DNA of 64,000 nt. It comes from Njordibacter sp028825405 (GTDB lineage: Bacteria; Pseudomonadota; Gammaproteobacteria; Pseudomonadales; Balneatricaceae). The notes under the pieces are model-generated. The model saw nothing but the letters and a program-made list of their open reading frames with translations. It ran no database searches and was not told the origin of the DNA. How positions within the stretch are numbered: position 1 is the first letter of the stretch; every line of letters begins with the position of its first letter. The stretch is from positions 1,364,001-1,428,000 of the forward strand of contig NZ_CP159829.1 in assembly GCF_047730065.1 (NCBI RefSeq), read 5' to 3'. Both the position numbers and the translations under genes were made by a program. Of the stretch, positions 17,567-27,241 are shown in pieces.

Positions 17567-18739
17567 GTGAAATGTAATTATGACATTGTAATATGTGGCG
17601 GGGGTATGATTGGGGCTGCTTTGGCTAATCAGTTAGCACCCCATGGATTCTCTATTGCGTTGGTTGAAGGTCAAACGCCGACTGATTATGATTTGAGTCA
17701 AAAGTTTGATCTAAAGGTTTGTGCTTTAAGTCCTAAAAGTGCACAAATCATGCAGCAGTCCTCAGCATGGGATATTCTCCAAGGGATGCGGCTATGCCCC
17801 TATAAGCGCATGCGCGTTTGGGAAATGGATGGTTTTGGTGATTTAATGTTTAATGCCAACCAGGTTGGAATGCTGGAACTTGGGCACATCGTTGAAAACC
17901 GCTTAGTGCAGTTAAGTCTTTGGCAGGCCTTGGAGAGTCATGAAAATGTGGCAGTGATTTGTCCAGCCTCCCCAATAAGGTTTAATCGCCATGGTGATGT
18001 CACAAACGTCGTGCTTGATAATGGACAACATCTTTCAGCGCGCTTAGTGGTGGGAGCAGATGGTGCTCAGTCTAAGGTCAGAGAGGCTTTTGGGGTGGGG
18101 GTTAACCGGGGTCAATATCAGCAAGCGTGTTTAGTAGCTTCTGTGAATACCCAGCTAGGTCAACAAGATATTACTTGGCAACGGTTTGTAAATACAGGTC
18201 CACAGGCTTTTTTACCCCTGCTTGGGCAGCATGGTTCGGTAGTTTGGTATCATCAAGCCGATCGAGCCAGAGCACTTTCAAACTTGTCTCATGAAGATTT
18301 ATCCACTGAGATTATGACCCACTTCCCACCTCAGTTGGGGCATATTGAGGTGACTGCTAAGGCCTCTTTTGGGTTACAAAAGCAACATGCTCAGAGTTAT
18401 TATGACGAGGGTATGGTGTTAGTTGGCGATGCTGCACATGTGATTAACCCATTAGCTGGACAGGGTGTTAATTTAGGCTTCCAAGATGTTGCCAGTTTGG
18501 CCAATGTACTGACCCTGGCCCACAATAAAGGAGAAAACTGGTCCGCTAAGGAGGTGCTTAGCCGCTATCAAAAACAACGAAAGTTAGCCAATGGCTTAAT
18601 GTTGCATAGCATGGATGCTTTTCATCATGGATTTAGTAACACTAATTCAAAAGCTAAGTGGCTGCGTAACTTGGCTCTTTCATCAGCCAGAATTCCACTC
18701 ATTAAAAAACAAGTTATTCGCTATGCAATGGGCATTTAA
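17567..18739 (+). CDS. UbiH/UbiF/VisC-family FAD hydroxylase (ubiquinone synthesis)
   Basis: Flavin monooxygenase of 390 residues with the three family motifs: GGGMIGAAL at the N-terminus, VVGADGAQSKVR near 160, and VLVGDAAHVINPLAGQGVNLGFQD near 285. These hydroxylate the ubiquinone ring. Which position (UbiH, UbiI or UbiF type) cannot be assigned from sequence by eye. The GTG start is forced because an upstream in-frame stop leaves no other codon. The gene stands without an ubi neighbour. Confidence 0.88.
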   Translation: MKCNYDIVICGGGMIGAALANQLAPHGFSIALVEGQTPTDYDLSQKFDLKVCALSPKSAQIMQQSSAWDILQGMRLCPYKRMRVWEMDGFGDLMFNANQVGMLELGHIVENRLVQLSLWQALESHENVAVICPASPIRFNRHGDVTNVVLDNGQHLSARLVVGADGAQSKVREAFGVGVNRGQYQQACLVASVNTQLGQQDITWQRFVNTGPQAFLPLLGQHGSVVWYHQADRARALSNLSHEDLSTEIMTHFPPQLGHIEVTAKASFGLQKQHAQSYYDEGMVLVGDAAHVINPLAGQGVNLGFQDVASLANVLTLAHNKGENWSAKEVLSRYQKQRKLANGLMLHSMDAFHHGFSNTNSKAKWLRNLALSSARIPLIKKQVIRYAMGI

Positions 18740-18870
18740 TAGGCTAATTAAAGTTTCTTTTAAAGAATACTTTTCTAGCAACGAGTTTCAAATTATACTC
18801 AAGTTTATAGGCCGACCAGTAGAACATTACTGGTTTGGAAAATTTTGAGATTATTGCCCTAGTGAGCCAA

Positions 18871-19278
18871 ATGACAGACTTCGAAAACAAAGTGTATTCA
18901 GCCCTAATTGTTGACGATGATGAAATTAATTTGGAGATACTCAGTGATTACTTAGAGGCCGCAGGCTTGGCTGTGATGACTGTGGTGGATGGAGAATCAG
19001 CTATCAAGGTGCTTAATAGCCAAGACTATCAGTTTGACGTGATGTTCTTAGACTGGATGCTTTCTGGGATTAGTGGTCTAGAAGTACTAAAACATGTGCG
19101 CACTGCCAACACTAAAAATGTAGACTTACCGATTATTATGCAAACTGCCAAAGCTAGTGATATCGATCGCAGAAACGGTCTCGAAGCAGGGGCTGATTAT
19201 TATTTAAGTAAACCCTTCGATGAAAGTGCATTCTTGTTGGCCTTGCAGGTGACTTTGCCTACAATCTCTTTTACTTAG
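18871..19278 (+). CDS. Stand-alone response-regulator receiver domain
   Basis: A CheY-like receiver without an output domain. Acidic residues in LIVDDDEIN, the phosphoacceptor Asp in MFLDWMLSG, Thr in MQTAKAS and Lys in YLSKPF are all present, so it should be phosphorylatable. The start is unclear: this ATG, a GTG three codons upstream, or a TTG twelve codons upstream; none has a good ribosome site. No histidine kinase is nearby, so the partner is unknown. Confidence 0.8.
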   Translation: MTDFENKVYSALIVDDDEINLEILSDYLEAAGLAVMTVVDGESAIKVLNSQDYQFDVMFLDWMLSGISGLEVLKHVRTANTKNVDLPIIMQTAKASDIDRRNGLEAGADYYLSKPFDESAFLLALQVTLPTISFT

Positions 19279-19299
19279 TTTTTATACACCGAATGTGAC

Positions 19300-19328
19300 G
19301 CTAAAAGTGACTTAGCTTTTAGGTCTTT
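19300..19328 (+). terminator. Possible weak terminator after the receiver gene
   Basis: CTAAAAG and CTTTTAG form a 7-bp AT-rich stem with an 8-base loop, followed by TCTTTTTATT. It lies about 20 bases after the receiver stop and before the M16 peptidase gene. The stem is weak. Confidence 0.35.
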
Positions 19329-19387
19329 TTATTACATCCATTGGTCTTTACCGATGGTGTTTTTTGAATCTATTAATTGGTATGAAT

Positions 19388-22327
19388 ATGTCCGCAGCAC
19401 CACAATCGCACCCTGCATTTAGATTTTTGCGTCAGCAAACAATTGATTCGTTAAATATTAGTATTCAGCAGTATGAACATATTGCTACTGGGGCAATGCA
19501 CATTCATTTGGCAAGCCAACAGACTGAAAATGTATTTTTAGTGGCCCTAAAAACCATGCCTCAAGACTCCACAGGTGTGGCTCATGTGTTAGAGCATACG
19601 GCTCTGTGTGGTAGTGAAAAATTTCCTGTGAGGGATCCTTTTTTTATGATGATTAGGCGTTCCTTGAATACCTTCATGAATGCCTTTACGAGCAGCGATT
19701 GGACCGCATATCCATTTGCTAGTCAGAATAAAAAAGATTTTAATAACCTCTTGGAGGTTTATTTAGATGCCGTATTTTTTGCCCGTCTTGATGCACTAGA
19801 TTTTGCCCAAGAAGGTCACCGCGTAGAGTTCACAGACGATGACAAAGGACAAAAAAGCCTCACCTTTAAGGGTGTAGTCTTTAACGAAATGAAAGGGGCG
19901 ATGAGTTCTCCCGTAAGTCAACTTTGGGATACCTTAAGTAAGTACCTCTTCCCTAGTACGACTTATCATTTTAACAGTGGCGGTGATCCCTCAGATATAC
20001 CCAATTTATCTCATGAACAGCTATTAGCCTTTTATAAGCGTCACTATCATCCATCAAATGCTATTTTCATGACCAGTGGTGATATTTCGGCAGCAACCCA
20101 TCAAAAATCTTTCGAAGAACATGCATTACATCGTTTTTCAGCTCAAAAAATTGACTTGTTTGTGGCTGATGAAAAACGCTATTTCAGCCCCATCAAAGTG
20201 CAGGAAAGTTATCCTGCAGAAGCTAATGACAAGCAAGCTAAGAGTCACTTAGTTCTTGGTTGGTTACTGGGTCACAGCACAGATTTAGCCCAACAGATGC
20301 GGGCTAATCTTTTGGCGCGTGTATTACTCGATAACAGTGCTTCGCCACTAAGACGAGAATTAGAAACGTGTGGCATTGGTACCGGACCTTCTCAGTTGTG
20401 TGGCTTAGAAGATTCGAATAAAGAAATGACGTTTGTATGCGGACTCGAAGGCGCCGATGTCACAGACGCAGATCAGTTCGAGACCTTAGTGCTTGATTGC
20501 CTTAAAAAAGTGGCGCTTGAAGGGGTGCCCCAAAGTGAAATTGAAGCGGCTCTGCATCAACTGGAATTGGGCCAGCGAGAAATTGGTGGAGATGGCTACC
20601 CATTCGGAATGCAGTTAATATTGAGCGCATTACCAGCCGCCATTCATGGTGGTGATGCTCTAGCTGCACTTAATTTAGATCCGGCATTAACACAACTGGC
20701 TGAAGACATTAAGGATCGCAACTTTATTCCCGCTTTAATACAAGATTTACTTTTGAATAATGGCCACCAAGTGCGGCTGACACTGGCGCCCGATGAGCAC
20801 ATGTCAAAGCGAAGAGATGACTCAGAAAAGCAACGTCTAGATATTATGCTTAAGTCCATGAATGATGAGCAACGCCAGTCAGTGGTCGACCAAACTGCCG
20901 CTTTATTAGAGCGACAGTCACAAGAAGATGACGCTTCAATTTTACCAGAAGTCACCCGCCAAGATATCCCAGCCACTCAATTCATTGCTGAGCCTACCAT
21001 GTCAAATAAAGACCTCGGTTGGGAGTTCTATGGTGCAGGCACCAATGGTTTGGTATACCACCAACTTGTGATTGATTGGCCCCAACTGAATGTGAGTCAG
21101 CTACCTTATCTCAACTTATTAGCTCAGCTAATGACTGAGTTAGGCATTGGGGAGCAGGACTATCTAGCCGTTCAAGCGAAGCAAGCAGCAGTCTGTGGTA
21201 GCCTTTCGGCATATCTTTCGTACCGCGGACAAGCCACTGATGCTGATCAACTAAAGGCTTATTTTGTCCTCAGTACCAAAGGCTTAGTCAGCCAACAAAC
21301 AGCGATTGTCGATTTGTTAAAGGACACCTTATTATCGGTACGCTTTGATGAAAAACAGCGAGTGAAAGAACTGGTGGGACAACTTCGTTCGCGCCGTCAA
21401 CAAAGTGTGGGGCAATCTGGGCATAGTTTTGCACTGGGAGCTGCCAGTCGGAATATGAGCGCTGGTGCAAACCTTGCATTTAATGTAAGCGGTCTACAAG
21501 GTCTGATCTGGCTGCAACAACTTGACGATAGTTTAAAGGACGAAAAATGTTTGTCAGACTTGTGCCAACAACTGACAGCACTTCAAGAACAGCTAGGCAA
21601 ACAGCCATTGCAATTGGCAAGTGTAGGTGAAAAGCTACAGCAATCGCACATTGAATCTACGTTTACTTCAGCGTTTTCTGAGCAAGTGGGGGTATTAAAA
21701 GGTGAAGTACAATGGGCCTTTAATAAAGTGCATACCCAAGCTAATTATCAACCAGTACAACAGTTATGGACCACTAATACGCAAGTTAATTATTGCGCTA
21801 GGTCTTTCCCCACTGTATCGAGTGCCCATCCAGATGCCGCTTCTCTCGTAGTGCTGGGTGAGGTGCTGCGTAATGGTTATCTTCATCGTGCCGTGCGTGA
21901 ACAAGGTGGCGCTTATGGTGGGGGAGCAGGACAGGATAATAATAATGCTTGTTTCCGCTTTTATTCCTATCGTGACCCGCGCAGTGAAGAGACCTTTAAT
22001 GATTTTAGTGCCTCAGTCGACTGGGTGCTATCAAACCAACTGCTCCCTCAGCATCTTGAAGAAGCTGTGCTTGGGGTTATTGGTAGTCTTGATAAACCAG
22101 GTTCACCTGCTGGAGAAGCGTTACAGGCGTATCAAAACCAACTGCATGGTCGCCATGCAGAGGTTCGCCAAGCTTTCAGACTAGCGCTGTTGGCAGTGAC
22201 ATTAGAGTCTTTAAAAAATGTGGCAGCAACCTATTTAAAAGACAAACACCCCTCAGAGGCTGTTGTTGCGCCAGCAGAGTTGAGTGAGCATAAATACTTC
22301 AAAGACTTTGAAGTTTATAGTGTTTGA
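19388..22327 (+). CDS. M16C insulinase-family metallopeptidase (PreP-like)
   Basis: A 980-residue zinc peptidase of the presequence-protease type. The inverted zinc motif HVLEH (HxxEH) lies in VAHVLEHTALCGS with the distal acidic ligand region in FNEMKGAMSS. Two homologous halves make up the length. No signal peptide is seen, so the start suggests a cytoplasmic location. Three in-frame starts lie close together (a TTG and two ATGs); I take the last, MSAAPQ, with low certainty. In organelles the relatives degrade peptides; the bacterial role is presumably peptide clearance. Confidence 0.9.
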   Translation: MSAAPQSHPAFRFLRQQTIDSLNISIQQYEHIATGAMHIHLASQQTENVFLVALKTMPQDSTGVAHVLEHTALCGSEKFPVRDPFFMMIRRSLNTFMNAFTSSDWTAYPFASQNKKDFNNLLEVYLDAVFFARLDALDFAQEGHRVEFTDDDKGQKSLTFKGVVFNEMKGAMSSPVSQLWDTLSKYLFPSTTYHFNSGGDPSDIPNLSHEQLLAFYKRHYHPSNAIFMTSGDISAATHQKSFEEHALHRFSAQKIDLFVADEKRYFSPIKVQESYPAEANDKQAKSHLVLGWLLGHSTDLAQQMRANLLARVLLDNSASPLRRELETCGIGTGPSQLCGLEDSNKEMTFVCGLEGADVTDADQFETLVLDCLKKVALEGVPQSEIEAALHQLELGQREIGGDGYPFGMQLILSALPAAIHGGDALAALNLDPALTQLAEDIKDRNFIPALIQDLLLNNGHQVRLTLAPDEHMSKRRDDSEKQRLDIMLKSMNDEQRQSVVDQTAALLERQSQEDDASILPEVTRQDIPATQFIAEPTMSNKDLGWEFYGAGTNGLVYHQLVIDWPQLNVSQLPYLNLLAQLMTELGIGEQDYLAVQAKQAAVCGSLSAYLSYRGQATDADQLKAYFVLSTKGLVSQQTAIVDLLKDTLLSVRFDEKQRVKELVGQLRSRRQQSVGQSGHSFALGAASRNMSAGANLAFNVSGLQGLIWLQQLDDSLKDEKCLSDLCQQLTALQEQLGKQPLQLASVGEKLQQSHIESTFTSAFSEQVGVLKGEVQWAFNKVHTQANYQPVQQLWTTNTQVNYCARSFPTVSSAHPDAASLVVLGEVLRNGYLHRAVREQGGAYGGGAGQDNNNACFRFYSYRDPRSEETFNDFSASVDWVLSNQLLPQHLEEAVLGVIGSLDKPGSPAGEALQAYQNQLHGRHAEVRQAFRLALLAVTLESLKNVAATYLKDKHPSEAVVAPAELSEHKYFKDFEVYSV

Positions 22328-22356
22328 AAAGGTATCGATGACCACTCATAAGTTTG

Positions 22357-22384
22357 AAAAGCTGGCTAATTAGTCAGTTTTTTT
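22357..22384 (+). terminator. Terminator after the M16C peptidase gene
   Basis: CTGGCT and AGTCAG pair (one G-T) around an AATT loop, with flanking A4 and T7 extending the helix and supplying the U tract. Its T run overlaps the -35 box of the next promoter, so the two transcription units abut tightly. Confidence 0.65.
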
Positions 22385-22410
22385 GACGCCAAATATTATA
22401 TCGTTATAAT
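22383..22410 (+). promoter_or_regulatory. Sigma-70 promoter for the nucleoside ABC importer operon
   Basis: TTGACG, a 16-base AT-rich spacer, and a consensus TATAAT lie about 35 bases upstream of the first ABC gene. Both boxes are near consensus, so basal strength should be high. I see no convincing operator overlapping it. Confidence 0.75.
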
Positions 22411-22443
22411 GGTTTTTAGTATTACTTTAAGTGCTGAGGTTTC

Positions 22444-24012
22444 ATGCTCAACAAGTCGAATAATAATGCATTACCTGTGTTGTTACAGGTTAAAGATATT
22501 AGTAAAAAGTTTGGCGACTTTTATGCCAATGATACGGTCAACCTAGCCATAGAAACAGGCAAAGTTCACGCTTTGTTAGGTGAAAATGGAGCTGGGAAAT
22601 CGACCTTAGTTAAGATGATGTATGGCGCTTTGCAGCCCACAGCGGGTCGTATTTATTGGCAAGGGAAACCAGTTTCAATTACAAGCCCAGCTCACGCTAG
22701 AGAATTGGGCATCGGCATGGTGTTCCAGCACTTTTCGTTGTTCGAAGCCCTCACTGTGGCAGAAAATATAAGCCTTGCTCTGCCTAAATCTCTACGACAA
22801 GGTGATTTGAGTCAACGCATAGCTAGTTTGTCACAAGACTATGGCCTGCCGCTTAACCCCGATGCTTTAGTCGCTGACTTGTCTGTGGGTGAGCGGCAAC
22901 GCATTGAAATTGTGCGTTGTTTGTTGCAACAACCTAAGTTATTAATTATGGATGAGCCGACCGCGGTACTTACCCCACAAGAGGCCCAAGGTTTATTTTC
23001 AACCCTACGTCGTTTAGTTAAAGAAGGATGTGCGGTGCTGTACATCTCCCACCGACTAGAAGAAGTTAAACAAATTTGCCACGATGCTACTATTTTGCGT
23101 CATGGAAAACTGGTTGCACAAGTTGATCCCCAATTGGAAACTGCGGCTACACTGGCCCAATTGATGGTAGGGGCGAGTGTGCATCAAGTTAGCCGTGATG
23201 CCAATGGTCAAATGGGCGATGTATTATTGTCACTGTCTCTACTCAAACAAGTTTCATCTACACCTTTTGGAGTTGATCTAGTCAATGTCAGCCTAGAGGT
23301 TAAAAGTGGCGAAATACTCGCCATTGCTGGTGTTGCAGGCAATGGTCAAAGTGAATTATTCAGCGTCATTTCAGGTGAAGAATGTAACCCTAGTAAAGAT
23401 TATATAGCTTTGTTAGGGCAGGTGAGTGACGGCCTCAATATTAATCAAAGGCGTCGCTTGGGAGCAGCTTTTGTAGCTGAAGAACGCATGGGGCATGGCG
23501 CTGTAGAGCACTTAAGCTTAACTGAAAATATTTTACTTTCTCGTCATGCTTGTAATGACACTGAATCCTCATTAAACCTTGGCTGGTTGGGCATAGATCG
23601 ACAGCAGTTAATGCAATTAAATGAGACCATCAGTGCTGAGTATGACGTGCGTAAGTCGACTCAAGACGCAACTGCAGGCTCTTTATCTGGGGGTAATCTG
23701 CAGAAGTTTGTAGTCGGGCGTGAACTTAACCGTAAACCCAAAGTTTTAGTGATTAACCAACCCACTTGGGGAGTGGATGCGGGTGCAGCAGCTCTTATTC
23801 GTCAAGCTGTCATTGATTTATCTCGTCAAGGTAGTGCCATTTTGATTATCAGCCAAGACCTTGATGAAATTTTTGAGTTAGCCGATAGCATTGCCGTAAT
23901 GTCTCGGGGACAGCTGTCATCCACCTATGCAGCAGAGGATCTTTCGCGCGAGCAGATAGGTTTGATGATGGCAGGATCTCATGAGCAGACTGACCGAGCA
24001 AGTGGAGCTTAA
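22444..24012 (+). CDS. Nucleoside-type ABC transporter, double ATPase subunit
   Basis: A 522-residue protein with two ABC domains in tandem, as in sugar and BMP-type nucleoside importers. The first has Walker A GENGAGKST, signature LSVGERQRIE and Walker B LLIMDEPT. The second has a degenerate Walker A (GVAGNGQSE), signature LSGGNLQKF and a Walker B ending in NQPT, where Asn-Gln replaces Asp-Glu, so the second site may be catalytically impaired, as is common in this family. It is the first gene of a four-gene importer. Confidence 0.92.
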   Translation: MLNKSNNNALPVLLQVKDISKKFGDFYANDTVNLAIETGKVHALLGENGAGKSTLVKMMYGALQPTAGRIYWQGKPVSITSPAHARELGIGMVFQHFSLFEALTVAENISLALPKSLRQGDLSQRIASLSQDYGLPLNPDALVADLSVGERQRIEIVRCLLQQPKLLIMDEPTAVLTPQEAQGLFSTLRRLVKEGCAVLYISHRLEEVKQICHDATILRHGKLVAQVDPQLETAATLAQLMVGASVHQVSRDANGQMGDVLLSLSLLKQVSSTPFGVDLVNVSLEVKSGEILAIAGVAGNGQSELFSVISGEECNPSKDYIALLGQVSDGLNINQRRRLGAAFVAEERMGHGAVEHLSLTENILLSRHACNDTESSLNLGWLGIDRQQLMQLNETISAEYDVRKSTQDATAGSLSGGNLQKFVVGRELNRKPKVLVINQPTWGVDAGAAALIRQAVIDLSRQGSAILIISQDLDEIFELADSIAVMSRGQLSSTYAAEDLSREQIGLMMAGSHEQTDRASGA

Positions 24013-24013
24013 C

Positions 24014-25105
24014 ATGCAGTTAATTTTAGAAAAACGCGCACAGGCCGCAGGCATCATGAACTTATGGTCGCCTATACTGGCGATCTTCCTCACTGTAATT
24101 ATGGGAGGGCTAATTTTTGCAATCATGGGCAAGCCTCCACTGACGGCTTTGTACCTCTATTTTATAGATCCCTTGACTAGTTGGTGGTCTATTGAGGAGG
24201 TGTTGGTTAAAGCTGGGCCACTGGTGCTGATTGGTGTGGGTTTAGCTGTTTGTTTTAAGGCTAATGTTTGGAACATCGGTGCTGAGGGGCAACTCACTGT
24301 TGGTGCCCTTATGGGGGCTATGGTTCCCGTGTTGTGGGGTGAATGGCAGTCGCCGTTAGCACTTTTATCGATGCTATGCCTAGGGGCATTCGGTGGGGCA
24401 CTGTTTGGTTTGATTCCTGCTTGGTTAAAGACTCGTTTTGGGGTTAATGAAATTCTGACAAGTTTGATGCTAGTTTATATAGCACAGTTATTATTAGATT
24501 GGGTGGTACGCGGCCCTTGGAAAGACCCTCAAGGGTATAACTTTCCAAAGTCGGTGGCATTTGAAGGTTGGCATCTTCTCCCTATGTGGGGTGACGGCCG
24601 CATGCATGCGGGTCTATTGATTTCGCTAGTGGCTGCTTTAGTACTATTTTGGATCATGCGCCACACCCTGAAAGGTTTTGAAATTAAGGTGGTTGGCAGC
24701 GCTCCTAGAGCAGGAGCCTTCGCGGGTTTTTCACACACTAAAATGGTGTGGTTCTGTTTTGCCCTGTCTGGCGGACTTGCAGGGCTTGCGGGGTTACTCG
24801 AAGTCGCAGGTCCCATCGGCCAGTTACAACCACATATTTCTCCAAATTATGGTTTTACGGCAATTATTGTGGCCTTTTTGGGACGTTTAAATCCTCTAGG
24901 GGTCATCTTTGCCGGCATCTTGTTAGCCATTAGTTATATTGGTGGTGAAGGTATACAAATCGAGTTAGGTATTTCTAGCAAGATTACTCAGATGTTTCAG
25001 GGCATGTTGCTATTCTTTATTTTGATGTGCGATACGTTAATTCTATATCGACTTAAATGGATTAGTACTAAAACTAATCAACATATTTCAGGTCACACAT
25101 TATGA
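24014..25105 (+). CDS. Nucleoside-type ABC transporter permease 1
   Basis: Inner-membrane permease of the branched-chain amino acid/sugar/nucleoside permease superfamily, about 363 residues with roughly ten hydrophobic segments. NVWNIGAEGQLTVGALMGA and FGVNEILTSLMLVYIA are family motifs. I use the ATG behind GTGGAGCTT, right after the ATPase stop; an ATG eleven codons upstream overlaps that gene. Overlap with permease 2 (ATGA) indicates coupling. Confidence 0.92.
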   Translation: MQLILEKRAQAAGIMNLWSPILAIFLTVIMGGLIFAIMGKPPLTALYLYFIDPLTSWWSIEEVLVKAGPLVLIGVGLAVCFKANVWNIGAEGQLTVGALMGAMVPVLWGEWQSPLALLSMLCLGAFGGALFGLIPAWLKTRFGVNEILTSLMLVYIAQLLLDWVVRGPWKDPQGYNFPKSVAFEGWHLLPMWGDGRMHAGLLISLVAALVLFWIMRHTLKGFEIKVVGSAPRAGAFAGFSHTKMVWFCFALSGGLAGLAGLLEVAGPIGQLQPHISPNYGFTAIIVAFLGRLNPLGVIFAGILLAISYIGGEGIQIELGISSKITQMFQGMLLFFILMCDTLILYRLKWISTKTNQHISGHTL

Positions 25106-26022
25106 GCCCTTATGAAGCAATACTTCTAACCATTATCACAGCGTCTACGCCTTTGTTATTAGCTGCTATTGGCGAGTTGGTGGTTGAACGCTCAGGCGTC
25201 CTGAACCTTGGTATTGAGGGTATGATGGTGATGGGAGCCGTATGTGGCTTTGCTGCTGCCCATTTAACGGATTCAGCTTGGGTAGGTATTGCTGCAGCTA
25301 CCTTTGCAGGCATTGCCACCTCTTTGTTATTTGGCCTGCTAACGCAAACTTTAATGACTAATCAAGTTGCGACGGGTTTATCAATTACGTTACTAGGGTT
25401 AGGGCTTTCGGGTTTAATTGGTAGTGGGTTTGTCGGTTTGCCAGGGGTTAAGTTAGCCAATGTGTCTATCCCTTGGTTATCAGATTTGCCTTATGTGGGT
25501 CGATTAGTATTTGGTCAAGACCCGTTAGTTTACATTTCAATTGCTTTAACTATTGGCGTAGCTTATGTATTAAATCACACTCGTATGGGCTTAATTATAA
25601 GGGCTGTTGGACAAAATCATGCATCTGCACACGCTTTAGGCTATCGAGTAGTCGCAGTTCGTTACGCTTGCATTGCTTTTGGAGGCGCGACATCTGGTCT
25701 TGCCGGGGCCTATTTATCCTTGGTATACACACCGCAGTGGATAGAAAACATGACTGCAGGTAGGGGCTGGATTGCACTGGCATTAGTGGTATTCTCTACC
25801 TGGTTGCCGGCTAGGTTAGCCGCTGGAGCCTATTTATTTGGTGGTGTCTGGATTTTGGGGCTTTATGCCCAAGGTATGGGTGTAGATATTCCGTCACAAC
25901 TGCTATCTTCACTACCCTACGGTGCAACTATTTTGGCGCTGGTTATTATTTCTACTAATAGGCGTTTATCCTTGATCAATACCCCTGCCTCCTTAGGGCA
26001 GGGTTTTGTACCCGATCGTTAA
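25102..26022 (+). CDS. Nucleoside-type ABC transporter permease 2
   Basis: The second permease, 306 residues, with about eight to ten hydrophobic segments. ERSGVLNLGIEGMMVMGAV and TNQVATGLSITLLGLGLS are the family motifs that distinguish the smaller partner. The start overlaps the stop of permease 1 by four bases (ATGA). It ends 70 bases before the binding-protein gene. Confidence 0.92.
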   Translation: MSPYEAILLTIITASTPLLLAAIGELVVERSGVLNLGIEGMMVMGAVCGFAAAHLTDSAWVGIAAATFAGIATSLLFGLLTQTLMTNQVATGLSITLLGLGLSGLIGSGFVGLPGVKLANVSIPWLSDLPYVGRLVFGQDPLVYISIALTIGVAYVLNHTRMGLIIRAVGQNHASAHALGYRVVAVRYACIAFGGATSGLAGAYLSLVYTPQWIENMTAGRGWIALALVVFSTWLPARLAAGAYLFGGVWILGLYAQGMGVDIPSQLLSSLPYGATILALVIISTNRRLSLINTPASLGQGFVPDR

Positions 26023-26092
26023 GCCTGGCTTAAGATCGATATTGCTGTAACATTTTAATAATAATTCATCATAATAGATGAGGAGAAGTTGT

Positions 26093-27157
26093 ATGAAGAA
26101 GTTGCTCACAGCTGCAGCCAGCATTGCGCTGGTCTCAGCACTATCCATTTCTGCCGTTGCTGCAGATAAGCTCAAGGTTGGTTTCATCTACATTGGTCCT
26201 CCAGGAGACTTTGGTTGGACCTATCAGCATGACCAAGGCCGTCAAGCCATTGATGCTCGCTTAGGTGATCATGTAGAAACCGTGTTTGTTGAAAATGTGC
26301 CCGAAGGCCCAGATGCCGAAAGAACAATTACGCGACTAGCACGTCAAGGTGCAGGCTTAATTTTCACCACTTCATTCGGTTATATGGATCCAACGATGAA
26401 CGTTGCAGCTAAATTCCCAGACGTTAAATTTGAACACGCCACGGGATACAAAAGAAGTGATAACGTATCGACTTACGGCGCGCGCTTTTATGAGGGCCGT
26501 TACGTCATTGGTCAAATTGCTGCCAAGATGTCTAAATCAGGTGTGGCTGGGTACATTGGTTCGTTCCCAATACCTGAAGTAGTGCGTGGAATTAATGCGT
26601 TTCTGTTAGGTGCTCAAACAGTTAATCCAAACTTTAAACTCAAAGTTGTATGGGCTAACTCTTGGTTCGACCCAGGCAAGGAAGCTGATGCCGCTAAAGT
26701 ATTGATTAGCCAAGGTGCTGATATCATTACTCAGCACACAGACTCTACAGCCGCGGTCCAAGTGGCAGAAGAGCAGGGTGTCTATGCTTTTGGTCAAGCA
26801 TCAGACATGTCTCCCTTTGCGCCTAAAGCTTTGTTAACCTCTATCATTGATAACTGGGATGACTACTATGTTGAACGCACACAAGCAGTATTAGACGACT
26901 CTTGGGTGAGCACTGATACGTTTGGTGGTATTGATTCTGGCATGGTTTTCATGGGCCCATACATCAATATGCCTGCAGATGTTAAAGCCATGGCAGAAGC
27001 AACCGCAGCAGCCATTAAAACAGGTACACTGCATCCATTTGCTGGCCCTGTTTATAAGCAAGACGGGAGCTTAGCTGCACCTGAAGGAACGACTGTAGAT
27101 ATGGGTACTTTGCTGGGTATGGACTGGTATGTTCAAGGTGTTGACGACCAGCTCTAA
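26093..27157 (+). CDS. BMP-family nucleoside-binding protein
   Basis: Periplasmic solute-binding protein of the BMP/PnrA family. The signal peptide MKKLLTAAASIALVSALSIS ends at AVAAD with an AxA site and no lipobox Cys, so it is probably soluble and not a lipoprotein as PnrA/BmpA are. GPPGDFGWTYQHDQGR is the typical start of the mature domain. The ATG follows GAGGAGAAG. It is last in the importer operon, before a strong terminator. BMP relatives bind purine nucleosides; the exact ligand is inferred. Confidence 0.92.
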   Translation: MKKLLTAAASIALVSALSISAVAADKLKVGFIYIGPPGDFGWTYQHDQGRQAIDARLGDHVETVFVENVPEGPDAERTITRLARQGAGLIFTTSFGYMDPTMNVAAKFPDVKFEHATGYKRSDNVSTYGARFYEGRYVIGQIAAKMSKSGVAGYIGSFPIPEVVRGINAFLLGAQTVNPNFKLKVVWANSWFDPGKEADAAKVLISQGADIITQHTDSTAAVQVAEEQGVYAFGQASDMSPFAPKALLTSIIDNWDDYYVERTQAVLDDSWVSTDTFGGIDSGMVFMGPYINMPADVKAMAEATAAAIKTGTLHPFAGPVYKQDGSLAAPEGTTVDMGTLLGMDWYVQGVDDQL

Positions 27158-27210
27158 GTGAGTCTGATATGTGTTCTGGACACGCCTTAACCACGTGATC
27201 AGATGGCATA

Positions 27211-27236
27211 AAAAAACCCGCTAAAGCGGGTTTTTT
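27211..27236. terminator. Bidirectional terminator between the BMP gene and mltD
   Basis: AAAAAACCCGCT-AA-AGCGGGTTTTTT is a perfect inverted repeat with A and T tracts on both sides. It sits between the converging BMP-protein and mltD genes and should stop transcription from both. Confidence 0.9.
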
Positions 27237-27241
27237 TATAG

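Noticed and set aside
23301..23800. Broken second ATPase domain as a pseudogene sign
   Set aside because: A degenerate second nucleotide site is usual for this double-ATPase family, and the reading frame is intact.
22839..24132. Several minus-strand frames inside the ABC transporter genes
   Set aside because: Shadows of strongly supported plus-strand genes; no ribosome sites or family motifs.
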